Shown: one piece after another, positions 34,523 through 46,190 of the stretch
Numbering within the stretch: position 1 is the first letter of the stretch
How the letters are laid out: each line of letters starts with the position of its first letter
Source: Rhyzopertha dominica
Taxonomy: Eukaryota > Arthropoda > Insecta > Coleoptera > Bostrichidae
DNA: 64,000 nucleotides
Direction of reading: 5' to 3'
NCBI GenBank assembly: GCA_025024175.1
Contig: QCXZ01000075.1
Location: forward strand, 6,138,001-6,202,000
The notes under the pieces: model-generated
The model's database searches: none
What the model was told of the DNA's origin: nothing
Seen by the model: the letters and a program-made list of their open reading frames with translations, nothing else
Translations under genes and position numbers: made by a program

Positions 34523-36009
34523 TAGGGTTGGGCAAAGTATCGATACCTTTGGCGGTATCGATTATCGAAAAAACCCCTCGTGGTATTCAAGTATCGAAAA
34601 TACTCAAAAGTATTGAAAGTATTAAAAAGTATCGAAGTTTTGAAAGTATTCTAAAGTATCTGATTTGTAAAAGTATCAAATGCGTTGAAAATATCGAGTA
34701 TTGCAATAATTAAGGTAGGAGAAGCTTCATAGATATAGCCATATTTACAATACTGACACGACTACTGCCGGCGGATACATAAAATATAAAGAAAAGTACA
34801 TTAATGGCGGAAAAAGGCGGGATTGTTGTGTGAAATGGCTGTTTTTTATTCATTTCGGGATAGCATTTTTAAATTGTGGTCAGTGAATATCTTTAAGAAA
34901 AAGAGAATAAATGTTAGTATGTTATAATTGGAAAAACTGTGCGTATGATTTCTCAACTTGAGTGATATTTACGAATTTTTGTTTAAGGTAACCTACAATA
35001 TTACAAATCCATAGTTGGGCAATTTAGATCACAAAAATGTTGAAACAACGAGTACGAACTGTTGTATCTATCGCTGTCACATTCATTATACAGTTCAGCA
35101 TTTGGTTTTTAATTACATACGGTGTATTACCAATAAATATGGTCTGCATTTAATACTGCCTGCTCGTCATTAAGATATCTTGAGGAACTGCCGGCAATTA
35201 AGTATTCGTTACTTAAATTATGTTACTTAATTTCACAATTAATTTCATCCTAGAAATTACAATTAATCAAGTTAAAGACTTATAAAGCTTTCTTAAAAAC
35301 AAAATTATATGATTTATACACCTTTTAAATATCCTAACGATATTCCCATCTACTAAATACAAAATTTATATACCTAAATAAAACAGGTTGCCCTGTATGT
35401 TTTGGTTACCATTACCCTTGCCGTTTTCCCAAGAAAATATTTATTATATTGAAATATACTCGTTTGTGAACCTACCTGTGTTACATTACGGGTTCAGACG
35501 AGTGTATATCTAATAGTATAATAGTAAGTACTCCTACTGCAGCATCCAAAATATCGGCGGTATTAAAAGTAATGAAAGTATTAAAATTGAAGCAATATAA
35601 AGTTGAAAGAGTACGTATAGAAGAAGCGTCCAAAATATTGACAGCATCAAAGATATTAAAGGTGTGTCGAAATATCTGAATAACTTAAAGGACAAGAAGC
35701 GTCAAAAACGGTACGCTGGAATTAGGAATACAATAATCTGGTTTGATACATAGTACATGCGCCTGAACATTCCAAAACTATTACTATTTCAATAATTTAA
35801 CCCATAGCATCTATATATAGTGAAGCAACTTTGATACTTTTTATACATTCGATACTTTCATTACTCTATATTTTCGATACTTCAGGTACTTTCGATACTT
35901 TGATACTTTCTATGCTTTTGATACCCAGATACTTTTGATACTTCAATATTTTTGAGTAGTATCGATACTGCATTGTTGTCTAATAGTCTAATAGTATCGC
36001 CCAGCCCTA
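34523..36009. mobile_element. non-autonomous hAT element
   Basis: 1487 bp with ends TAGGGTTGGGC and its imperfect inverse GCCCAGCCCTA, flanked by perfect 8 bp repeats. These are hAT hallmarks. Both ends carry TATCGATA near the terminus (34538-34546 region and 35960-35968 region) followed by many degenerate TATCGA(A)/AAGTAT units, in opposite orientation at the two ends. A similar decayed array is at 35545-35720. No transposase coding sequence is present, so it must have been moved by a related autonomous element. It sits about 130 bp upstream of the non-coding exon at 34230-34394. Confidence 0.85.
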
Positions 36010-36017
36010 GTTCTGTT
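36010..36017. repeat. 8 bp target-site duplication of hAT element, right
   Basis: GTTCTGTT, identical to 34515-34522. Confidence 0.85.
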
Positions 36018-36119
36018 CTTTCATTTATTCATCAATATGCTAGTAGTATTTAAACAAACAAAAACTCAAATTAATTCTGTTACCGTGACATTTTTAATAC
36101 AGTGTGCTTGCAATTAATA

Positions 36120-37479
36120 CAAGATGTTTCACGAATGATAATGACCCTGACGAAATTAAAAATGCAACCCAAAATATATTCTCATAGCTAATTTGGTTAT
36201 TTTACATAATAGTATTATTTCAAAAATAAATTGGGAATCCATGACGGCTATGCGCTATGGTTCCTGTCACTGAATTTATTAAAAGTCAAAATGTATGAAA
36301 ATGATGAAAAAACAGATATGACTTTGATTTATGGTGAATGCAAGAAAAATGCTTCTGCTGCTGCCCGATTATACAGACAACGCTTTCCAAATGGAAGAGC
36401 TCCTGCCGGTACAATTTTCAAGAGACTTGAATTAACTTTAAGGACAAACTGGCCACCACTGAAAAAATCAAGAGAAAGAACAGCAACAGCCCCTGACAAT
36501 GAAATTAGAATATTGGAAATGATTGACGAAAATCCTCATATTATTCAAAGGGTAGTCTCAAGAGCAACCGAATAATTAAAGGCAATCTATTTCATCCGTA
36601 TCACTTGCAATTGGTTCAGGCCTTAAAGGAGACAGATTATTCTAAACGACTGTTTTTTTCTAACTTTTTTTTGGGGAACACCAAATTTGAATGTGTGATT
36701 TTATGACAACATTTGCTTCTCAGATGAAGCAAGATTTTCTAATAATGGTGGAATTAACAAACATAACATGCATTATTATGCGCAAGAAAATCCACGTTGG
36801 ATTCGAGAAGGACATTTTCAATCTACTCGACAAATGTCTGGTGCGGAATATTGGGGAATCAAATTGTTGGGCGATAGTTTAAACGGCAATACTTATCTAA
36901 CTTTTTTAAGAAACATTCTACCGGTACTTCTCCAAAATGTAAATTTACAAGTAAGACAAGATCTATGGTTCCCACAAGATGGGGAACGTGCGCATTATCA
37001 TAAAATAGTGCGAAATCATCTTGATTTGGTTTTGCCTAACCATGGATAGGAAGAGGTTCAATTAATTCTTGGCCACCGAGAAGCCCGGAGCTTACTCCTT
37101 TGGATTTTTTCTGTGGGAATGGTAAAATAGCAAGTATACCAAACACCAATTGAAAGTGTAGAACATTGAGAAAAGAAAATACGTGATGCATGTAGATCCA
37201 TCACTCCAGAAATGTTAATGCACGCGGAGGGCGACATTTTGAGCATTTATTACATTAATGTTATTGAATAAACATTTTTCAAAAATTATATTTGTTTTAC
37301 AATACTGAATTTACTTAAAGCAAATGATTGAAGTTTATGTCAAAATTTACGGATTTATGCAGCTCTCTACGTTTTATATTTTTTAAGACGATGAACAATT
37401 ATGAATGTTACCTCAGCAAATGTATTTTGGGTTGCATTTTTAATTTCGTCAGGGTCATTATCATTCGTGAAGCATCCTG
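36120..37479 (+). mobile_element. DD41D element, copy A (short-ended family)
   Basis: 1360 bp between TA dinucleotides (36118-36119, 37480-37481). The ends are inverted repeats of about 50 bp (ATGTTTCACGAATGATAATG; ACCCTGACGAAATTAAAAAT; CCCAAAATA). The same ends bound the copies at 42729-44155 (opposite strand) and 59651-60879. Confidence 0.9.
36291..37258 (+). pseudogene. DD41D transposase, copy A
   Basis: Starts MYENDEKTDMTLIYGECKKN and runs 95 codons through the DUF4817-type helix-turn-helix region, until a deletion near 36570 removes the end of the second helix-turn-helix. Shifted frames then carry FSDEARFSNNGG (first Asp), HYYAQENPRWIREGHF, SLNGNTYLTFLRNILPVLL and FPQDGERAHYH (second Asp; the family has QQDGAPxxYH). 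A stop after LPNHG (LPNRWIGR expected) and shifts around 37085-37130 destroy the third Asp region. It ends HFEHLLH-like at 37258. It would have bound the inverted ends and cut at TA. Confidence 0.8.
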
Positions 37480-37481
37480 TA

Positions 37482-38210
37482 TAGGTAATTTGCTGGTGAC
37501 TATAGTATCGTAAAAAGTCATTACAAAAATGTACCGAGACCTTTCGTCTTGCTTGTCGTATGAATGAAACTATGAAAATTATATCGGGAGGCAAAATTTG
37601 TAAAAAATGAGTTAACTGCTGTATTTTTTTGAAACGGCCCAACTGTTTTGTTATTGCAATAACTCTCGTTTAACGTATCACTGCAATACAATTAAAATTT
37701 AAAAAAACTATTAGATTACCTCCTTAGATACCGAGTCACTCTATCGTACCATAGCTGATGCTATCTATAGCGGCAGACGATAACCGCCAAGGTTCAAGTT
37801 CACCGTAATCCGAGGACGGTCGTTGGAATCTTTTTTAATAGCTTGCGTGAAAATGATGTAACTTAAGTACACACTCGCAGGTTAATGAACTAGATGTGCA
37901 AATAAAAATGACGATAACGCTCTAGCACAATCCGGTATCTTTATTAGCTCCAGCTTTTCCGACCATGCCGTCGACTGTAGCGCGGTTGTTTAACAGGGAA
38001 GTAAAACTAGGGCACGTCATTCGCGCGCAAATAAAATTTTTCGGGTTGCGCAATTTTCCGCGCGGGAAATATCGTTAAAAGTTATGATGTGTTACTCTGT
38101 TAAACGAAGGTATAGGGTATTAGCCGAAAAATAGATTGCAATGTCATCTGTCAGCAATAAATTAACACGATGACAAAGTTACCTAGCTGCCTTAAGTACT
38201 TCCTACTTGA
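37482..38210. other. spacer with a GC-elevated part
   Basis: 37700-38110 is GC-richer, unique in the window and non-coding, with an E2F-like TTTCCGCGCGGGAAA (about 38046-38060). It could be regulatory. Nothing else is recognised. Confidence 0.3.
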
Positions 38211-38460
38211 AGGTACAGGGTATGTTAACAAAAAAATATCAGAAAAATATTCATATTTGTACAGTTAAACGTGATAAAAGANGTTGTTGACGATTTGGTT
38301 GCTAATGTTAGTGTTCCCACAAAAAAAATTTGTAACAGTTTGAAAAGATTGAAAAATAACACAACCAGAATGCTAATTGGCGAGTTTTATGAAAAACACA
38401 AAGAGGACGGTAAAGCTATACCATTTGAAAAAGGTGAGAATCTACAAGTATACCATATTG
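38211..38460 (+). other. unidentified short open frame
   Basis: A frame reads VVDDLVANVSVPTKKICNSL and then EFYEKHKEDGKAIPFEKGEN before running into the inverted end of the next transposon. It looks protein-like but I recognise no family. An N at 38282 lies in it. Confidence 0.25.
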
Positions 38461-40037
38461 CTGGAATTTTTTCAACTCTGTGTTCGCTCTCGTTTCCGAG
38501 ATATGGGCACAAGTTGGCTCAAAAGGCACATTATTAAAAATGATACATTTTTCTGATTTCAAAAATATATCACACTTGTACAATTTATTGCTTCTGAGTT
38601 GAGAAAAGTGGAAATACAGTAATTGAACCGGACAAAGAACGAAAAGAATAAAAACAATTACCCAAAAAATAAAATAGAAAAAAATGATTTCGTGAAAAAT
38701 GCTTCAGATTTACATTACTGAAGATACTTTAAATGTTCCCCCATTTACTTCCTGGCAATGCAGCCTTAAGTAAAAGTTTTATAATGTTCTTTGTAGCGTA
38801 TTTGGAGGTTCTGAATTTCTGCCCTGATGCGTCCTTTTAAATCTTCTGCATTATGTGGCCGATCAGCATAAATACGATTTTTGAGATACCTCCACAGGAA
38901 AAAATCATCAGATCAGGAGAACGTGCTGGGCATACTATCGCTCCGCGCCTACCAATTCACCTGTTTGGAAATATCCACCAACGTTAACTGCAAAATGGGG
39001 CGGTGCACCATCTTGCTGAAACCATATCTGTTCAGAAGGACGCGCAGCATTTTTACGATTAGGGAACAGGCGAATAAGTTCTGGTATAATGTGATCGCGC
39101 AAGAGCTCTAAATACTTGACCGCATTTAAATTTCCATCGATAAATAAAGCCCCAATAATGTGCTCACCAGGCATTCATTTTTTGAGGGTGTTGTGTGTGA
39201 ACAATTATGTCTATGCACCAATTTTAAATGTTCTATCTTCATCTATCATGTTCATGGCAGTTTCGCAAAATTCTATCCTACGTTCAAAATCATCTTCACT
39301 TAGTTCTTGTAATAAGTGAATTTTGTATGGATGAAACTTCTATTTTTTGAAAATTTGCTAAACAGATCTTCTGCTAATATAGTGAGCGTAGCACGCTTCT
39401 CTTGCATATCTAAAAGCACATTCAAGCTACTTTCTCACTCGTAACATCGTTTGGATGTCCTAGTTTTCGGTGATTTTTAGCACCGCAGGTTTCGTCAAAA
39501 CGTTCCAATCTTTTAATAACTGTTGATCTGGCAATTGGTTCACGATCTTCATAAATTGCATTGTAGAATGCAACTACTTCCGAATAACTTCGCCTTCTTT
39601 CTCCATAACCAATCATCGTCAAAATTTCAATGCGATCATGTTCAGTTAACTGAGGCATTGCGATTGCAAATAACAAAGTGAATGAAAATTATCACCAGTC
39701 ACGAGGAAAATGTTCTTACTTAGCAATAACAAACATGGTTTTTATCCCGCAGCTTTACCAAGACCCAAGTTTGTTGTCACACTTTTCTCAACTCAGAAGC
39801 AATAAATTGTACAAGTGTGATACATTTTTAAAATCAGGAAAAAGATCGTTTTGAATGATGTGGCTTTTGACCCCCCTTCCGGTTTAATAAAATGCAACTT
39901 GCACCTATATCTCGGAGACCAGAGCTGACACGGACTTGAACAAANTCCATAAAATACATTTTAATTACCCATCATCCCNTGCACAATTTCTAAAAGATCG
40001 GTCGAACAGAACCTGAAATATCCTGCTGGTTCCATCC
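38461..40037 (-). mobile_element. DD41D element with long inverted ends, copy D
   Basis: Left arm 38461-38610 and right arm 39779-40037 are inverted repeats (TGTACAATTTATTGCTTCTG; CTCAACTCAGAAGC), about 150 bp long on the left and 260 bp on the right. The outer left part is lost or unrecognisable. The right arm matches the right arm of the element at 48484-51081 until about 40037. The transposase pseudogene is between the arms. Confidence 0.75.
38745..39661 (-). pseudogene. DD41D transposase, copy D
   Basis: Starts MPQLTEHDRIEILTMIGYGE at 39661. The N-terminal helix-turn-helix (RSYSEVVAFYNAIYEDREPI, TVIKRLERFDETC) ends with a frame break at 39422. The first Asp region is mostly deleted. A later frame (38935-39174) has GEHIIGALFIDGNLNAVKYL, IWFQQDGAPPHFAVNV (second Asp) and then a deletion that removes the RWIGR-to-third-Asp segment. 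Decayed C-terminal sequence continues to about 38745. Confidence 0.75.
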
Positions 40038-40430
40038 NGGTGCTGAGGGAAGTAGGAGAAATGACAGGAAAATATCCCAAAATGTTACAANAGCAGTAGA
40101 AAAAATTGGTGATCTGTGGAGAGGATAGTAAAGCAATATAAAGGAAAATAACTGCTCCAAAGTTCACTGAAAAGCAACTAGAAAGCCAGAAACTGACTAC
40201 GGAAGTTACGTGAAGACTAATTATTTGAAATCTTCAAATCAAACATTTATGGTGATAAGGGTTACCTCTTAATTTACTTTGGAAACGTCGTTGCCTGTCG
40301 AATTAAATAAAGAAAGTGAGCATTTTACTAAAGATAATGACGCTGATTCAAATGAAAATCATAACTTGAGACTAATACGTGTATTTAAACCTGTAGATAG
40401 ATTAATGTATGATAAATTATGAAATTTATA
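40038..40430 (+). other. possible retroelement polyprotein fragment
   Basis: Around 40276-40420 a frame reads LPVELNKESEHFTKDNDADS and then RLIRVFKPVDRLMYDKL. The second phrase recalls the RRSxRxxKPxxRLxY motif at the end of LTR-retrotransposon integrases. Stops surround it and nothing else is recognisable. Low certainty. Confidence 0.25.
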
Positions 40431-41077
40431 ATATATCGGTATGTATTTACCAGTATTATAGTTTTAGTTTAGTTTAGTTTGGTATTTTATTAATGAGGAA
40501 GAATATTGTAGTGTATCGTATTGGTATGCAGCGCAAGTGTGTGTAAAGGAGGTACAAAAAAGAGTACTTGCTCATGCTATGCACAGTATCGAACTTCATA
40601 TTAAGAAAATGAAACGCAAAAATAATTTTCCCGTGATTTAATTTTATGTATATTTTACAATTAATTTTTTTGTCAGATCGCCACCATCTTCAAAAATATT
40701 ATCTGTATACATATGATTTTTTCCGAATAAATCATATTTTATTTCAAATTTCCTGATTGCGAAAAGATTAAGATTAAAAATCACTTAATATAATTGCAAT
40801 TATAATAGTGCGATTGAAAAAGTAAAATGTGCAATAAAAGAAAGTGGTACCTATTCAAATTTAGCGATTACTAAAACAGATTTTAGAACGTTTTATTACT
40901 TTATTTTATTTTTTTGTTTTGTTCAAAACTGCTATGATTTGGACAAACGAAATATGTTACTAAATAGATGATTTTGTAAAAATTTGTAATACACATGTAC
41001 ACTAGAGCTTTAGCGACGAACAAACAATTAATAAGATTATCCTGTTTACGTAAAAGCGCTGTTACTAATTAAACACG
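40431..41077. other. AT-rich spacer
   Basis: No feature supported. Confidence 0.5.
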
Positions 41078-41165
41078 TCGATCTCACGTTTCAATTACAC
41101 ATGTAATCACTGTCAAAAAAAGAACCTCCAAAAATTACGTTTTGTTTGAACTTGTGGCAATATTT
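41078..41165 (-). repeat. degenerate PLE terminus
   Basis: The minus strand has GATTACATG, TGTAATT, GAAACGTG followed by sequence similar to 45670-45720 (CAAGTTCAAACAAAA). It is a decayed copy of the PLE 3' region found intact at 46.1 and 46.7 kb. The hammerhead core is broken. Confidence 0.5.
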
Positions 41166-42726
41166 CTCCTCACTGCCAAAAAAATATACATCCTTCAGCA
41201 TACTTAAAAAAAGCTAGGTGCCTTATAAAGCAACCTTTTGAAATGCATTTTTTACCTGAAGATCTCAAAATAGTCGCCTTGCAGTTAATGCAGTTGCTAA
41301 TGAGGAAAGATAAGTAGCAACTAGTAATAATAATAAACACTTTTTCCGCCCATGAAATGAAAAACTTAAAACATCAATTAAACAGTTATATTCATTATAG
41401 CGCACGAATTCTTATTATATTTATCCGTAGATGTACATAGTATTATAAGTACTCGTATGTATTTTGCTCTAATAGCAAATAAAAAAATCCTTGAATACTC
41501 ATTATTCAAAGCACTAATTTGGTAATTTCAAACCATTCGCTTAATGTCAATAAATGCTTTTCTCACTTCCTGTTAAATACTAATGTACAAGAAAATATTT
41601 TAGCCAACAAAAACTACAAATATTTACACTGGAGCAGGTACCTATTGAGAAACCGTTTATGAAATTTTTCATATCAAAGTACAATGGAACTGTTCACAGG
41701 CTGCGCTCCACATTTTTGAAACCACTGTCCTAACGCACTTGCGTAACAGATAACGTCATGCCTATACCGAAATCACAGGTAAAGCCTGGTAGATACACGG
41801 CAAGACAACAGCGCCTGTAACTTACATAACAGATGTCAGATTAGCGATCATGACGTATGCATAGCTGGAAAAAAAAGTCGGTGCCTTGATAGCGTTGGGT
41901 GCTTTTCGCAGCGATAAACGCCAATTAATTGTCCAGCAAAATGTGGTAAAAATAACTCGAATTAGTTATCTGGTTACGGGTTATTCGCGAACATGATTAT
42001 TTTTAATGTCGGGATTGTCTAATAAACTTTGCAATATTATATTTTTTTGCTTATGGGTTTATTATAACCTGGTATATTTTTCTACACTGCTAATATTTTT
42101 CATTTTCCAAGTTGAAATCTGCTCCTTACACACGGCATACCGATTATTTTTTTCCACGTTTTAATTCCACGTCAAATTGAACTGAAAACTAAAACATCAG
42201 ATTTTGAACATGCAGTCTTTTCATAATATCAATAAATTCGCAGATTATTAAAAAAACACGGTATTTCTTCTACACAGGGCTTTAAATATTTAACACAAAA
42301 TTTCGCTAACGTCTAACGTGGTCTTTCAATCGTATTGATTGTTGGTCTAAGAATAATAAGGTACCTAAGGTACATATTGTTATATGTATTGCTCAAAATG
42401 TTTAATAAATTATGTACGAGCTAGATACAGAAATAAATACAATTGTTCAGACTTTGGAATTGTCACCTTGTGATTGGTGTATATAATAAACAGGGTCTTG
42501 CTTTACATGCAGTACTCCAAGTATAGTGTCACAGTAACTTGCGATTCCTCTATGGGTAGAAGAAGACCTTTAATCAAAGTCTGTCAATTTTTAATTAACC
42601 AATGAAACAACCACCTAATTTTATGGTAAAAATAAAATATTATCTGCATAGTATTTTCTATTTTTGCCGACAATCTTCTCATATAAGATGTGAGTATTTT
42701 TAACATATATTATATTTAAAAATATA
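41166..42726. other. AT-rich spacer
   Basis: No feature supported. Confidence 0.45.
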
Positions 42727-42728
42727 TA

Positions 42729-44155
42729 CAGGATGTTTCGCGAATGATATCGACCCTGACGAAATTAAAAATGCAACCCAAAATACATTTGCAGAGGTAA
42801 CATTAAGAATTGTTGATCGTCCTAAAAAAAATATAAAACGTAGAGAGCTGTATAAATTCATAAATCTTGACATAAATTTCAATCATTTGCTTTAAGTAAA
42901 TTCGGTATCGTAAAACAAATGTTATTTTTGAAAAATGTTTATTCAATAAGATTAATGTAATAAATGCTCAAAATGTCGCCCTCCGCTATTTTCACAAGCT
43001 TGAATTCGTGCCCAACACGATCTTTTAACATGCATTAACATTTCTGGAGTGATGAATCTACATGCATCACGTATTTTCTTTTCTAAATATTCTACACTTT
43101 CAATTGGTGTTTGGTATACTTGCTCTTTTACCATTCCCCACAGAACAAAAATCCAAAGGAGTAAGGTCCGGGCTTCTCGGTGGGCAAGGATTAATTGCAC
43201 CTCTTCCTATCCATCGGTTAGGCAAAACCAAATCAAGATGATTTCGCACTATTCTATGATAATGGGCAGGTGCCCCATCTTGTTGGAACCATAGATCTTG
43301 TCTTATTTGTAAATTTACATTTTCGAGAAGTACCGGTAAAATGTTTCTTAAAAATATTAAATAAGTATTGCCGTTTAAACTATCGCGAAAAAATAGGGCT
43401 CAACAATTTGATTCCCCAGTATTCCGCACCAGACATTCGTCGAGTAGATAGTTTGAAAATGTCCTTCTCGAATCCAAGGTGGATTTTCTTGCGCATAATA
43501 ATGCAAGTTATATTTGTTAACTCCACCATTATTAGAAAATCTTGCTTCATCTGAGGAGCAAATGTTGTCATAAAATCCCACATTCAAATTTTGGTGTTCC
43601 TGAAAAAAATTACAAAAAGCCAGTCTTTTAGGATAATCTGTTTCCTTTAAGGCCTGAACCAATTACAAGTGATACGGATTAAATTGATTGCCTTTAATTA
43701 TTCGGTGTACTGAAGACAGAATAATACCGGTTGCTCTTGAGACTGCCCTTTGACTAATATAAGGATTTTCGTCGATCATTTCTAACACTCTAATTTCATT
43801 GTCAGCGACTGTTGCAGTTCTTTCTCTTGACTTTTATAATGGTGGCCAGTTTGTCCTTAAAGTTAATGCAAGTCTCTTGAAAATTGTATCGGCAGGAGCT
43901 CTTCTATTTGGAAAACGTTGTCTGTATAAACGGGAAGCAGCGGAAGCAGTTTTCTTGCATTCACCATAAATCAAAATCATATCTGTTTTTTCATCACTTG
44001 AATACATTTTGACTTTTAATAAATACAGTGACAAAAATTCCCAATTTATTTTTAAAATAATACCATTTTGTAAAATAACCACACTGACTATGAGAGTGTA
44101 TTTTGGATTGCATTTTTAATTTCGTCAGGGTAATTATCATTCGTAAAACATCCTG
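42729..44155 (-). mobile_element. DD41D element, copy B (longest of three)
   Basis: 1427 bp between TA dinucleotides (42727-42728, 44156-44157), with the same inverted ends as copies A and C. It is in the opposite orientation to those copies. It is the most complete of the three. Confidence 0.9.
42952..44007 (-). pseudogene. DD41D transposase, copy B
   Basis: The span from MYSSDEKTDMILIYGECKKT (44007) to HFEHLLH (42952) is 1056 bp, or about 351 residues, the likely full length. Visible damage is an in-frame stop after NWPPL (Lys codon to TAA), a second stop where copies A and C have Gln (NPYHL-stop-LVQAL), a frameshift after GNQIVEPYFF and another near LDF. The first Asp (SSDEARFSNNGG) is preserved. 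The second (QQDGAPAHYH) and third (PDLTPLDF) are readable in shifted frames. It is the best template for describing the family. Confidence 0.8.
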
Positions 44156-44157
44156 TA

Positions 44158-45585
44158 TAATAATAGCTCTATTTGTTATCATATTTCATATGAAAAGAAT
44201 TCTGTTGTAGATTATTATCAGTAATTTCGTGTGTATGCACAATTGCTGTGTTGAGATAGAAGATATCTGACAAACTAAGACAAACAATAGGCAGCAACAA
44301 CATTATTTATTCTTTCCCGCCAAGATTGTCTGTCTAGATGAGATGAAGCCATGCTTTGAAATGCCTGAACAAGATAGACATACTACAGGAGCTGGAGAAT
44401 CTTGTCCAGTATTGGTTGTTAGCTCGTGATAATACTGCTATTATTCCATATAGAACTTACATAGTCTGTCTCCATTATCGACTATTTTCAAGAAAGTACT
44501 GTAGATACGGTTAGAAACTTTATATATTAAAAATGTTAAAACCCTTTGTTCCTCTCCCCTACTTCGGTTAACATAAAAGCAGTTCAAATTAAAAATTTTA
44601 TACACCTCTACCTCGTTATTCTTCTCGAAGAAAGTAAAAGTAGCCGACGTAACCTCGACTTTGAGATTAAACTGTTAATAGCTTTTGCTGGAAGTAATTA
44701 ACCAATATCTTGCAATCGAATGGAAACCGAACAGGACAGCCGTAAAGATAACGATTAACCTCTTAACACGGAGAGTTCAAAAACTGACACAGAAATCGTG
44801 AGCTGGTGTCACGGCAGCTGATTAGATTGAATTGAATTGAAATAGATCAATGACTCGACATTGGCGGTGGACCTTTAAATGAAATAGCGTATTGTTTGTG
44901 CGAGTTCGCTTAGCATTTACATCGATAGATAAGATGATCTCGTTTTTTCTCTCTTGTGTTATAAAAGTTGCTTACGCTGGCCACTAGTGTAGATATAAAA
45001 AAGGTTCATTAAACGTATGGCTCAGAATGTCTAGTTTTCAGCGTGCATGCAAAAAAAATTCAAACAGTTAGAAATGCGTCATTAACCCAGTTTTGCACAT
45101 AAAATTCTTGTTAATTCATCAGACTGTGGGGTAAACTGTCACATTTTGTGTTCTTTTTTTACCCAAAAGTGGAAATGCACCTTTTTTAACGTGCTTTGTA
45201 ATTAGCTATTTTCCCTATGAATTTGGAAAGGTACGAGTGGGGTCCCACTAGTCCCACGTGTACCTACATACCTGCTAGCTAGAAAAGGTCCTATGGGAGT
45301 TGGGTCCCAGGGGTTCCTCCCAATAAAGCAATTACAGAGGTTTGTTTATCACTGAGGATATTATATTTCTCAAAATCTCCTCTTCCTCATATTTTGTGTA
45401 CATTGGTTATAGGTTTACAATTTAGCCACCCCTTTATAAAATGTGCAACACTTGGGCTAAGACAAATGATCAAAGCAATTTCCAGTTTCAGTTATAAAGT
45501 GAGTGAAAAAGGCAAAGAACTTATTGATATAAATAAGTTGAAGTTCGGCTTCCACAAATTTATAAACGAAATACATATTTTAAGA
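44158..45585. other. spacer with a GC-elevated part
   Basis: 44630-44960 is unique and of balanced composition with several GATA-type motifs (GATAACG, GATAGATAAGATGATC). It is a candidate intronic enhancer. 45394-45588 is open for 64 codons without recognisable features. Confidence 0.3.
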
Positions 45586-45644
45586 TAATAGTTTCTCGGA
45601 AAGATCGCTGTCTCTTGAAAACACTGACAAAAAGTTATTAGTCT

Positions 45645-45676
45645 GACGTTTCGATTATACCTGTAATCTTTGTCAA
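45645..45676 (-). ncRNA. hammerhead-like motif, family 2
   Basis: Minus strand TTGACAAA, GATTAC, AGGT, ATAATC (one mismatch), GAAACGTC. The first base of the core is T rather than C, and the CUGANGA motif reads UUGACAA, so activity is doubtful. Confidence 0.35.
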
Positions 45677-46091
45677 AGACGAAGAACCTCAAAATTTGCC
45701 TGACGCAAGTTCAAACAAAATTTTGAAAGTAAATAAACATATCACCAAGGAAGCGAGACGTCATAGAAACAACGTGCCAACCTGATAAAAAAAGAACACT
45801 CATATTTGACTAAACACATGATTGATTGACTTTGATAAAACAAAAATTTTACATAGAAAAAAATATTATCACAAACGTTTAATAAAAGAAGCTATAGAAA
45901 TTTGTAGGAATACTAATAATTTTTATGGGGATTGTGGAAATTATGAGTTAGGTGACATTTGGAAGGCTATTTTGTAGTTATCTTTTATTAAGTAGGTTGG
46001 CACGTTGTTTCTATGACGTCTCGCTTCCTTGGTGAATTGTTTATTTACTTTGTTTGAACTTGTTTCAGGCAAATTTTGAGGTTCTTCATCT

Positions 46092-46123
46092 TTGACAAAG
46101 ATTACAGGTGTAATCGAAACGTC
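46092..46123 (+). ncRNA. hammerhead-like motif, family 2
   Basis: TTGACAAA, a perfect 6 bp stem (GATTAC/GTAATC) with loop AGGT, then GAAACGTC, 3' of the PLE ORF end. It has the same architecture as the 10.1 kb motif. Confidence 0.4.
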
Positions 46124-46190
46124 AGACTTATAATTTTTTGTCAGTGTTTTCAAGAGACAGCCATCTTTCCGAAAATATATTATCTTATTG

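Larger units (their letters stand above)
45586..46190 (+). mobile_element. PLE insertion with inverted 5' terminal copy
   Basis: 45590-45790 (minus) and 45955-46185 (plus) are inverted copies of the same PLE 3' region. Between them the plus strand codes the ORF end (YYHKRLIKEAIEICRNTNNF, GDCGNYELGDIWKAIL, stop). The layout, truncated ORF plus 3' UTR preceded by an inverted terminal copy, repeats that of the 5.0 kb insertion with a different PLE family. The ends read TAAGATAATA on both sides as an inverted repeat. No clear target duplication. Confidence 0.7.

Noticed and set aside
45590..46190. LTR pair of an LTR retrotransposon
   Set aside because: The two copies are inverted, carry the PLE ORF end and hammerhead-like motifs, and lack TG...CA ends or a primer-binding site.
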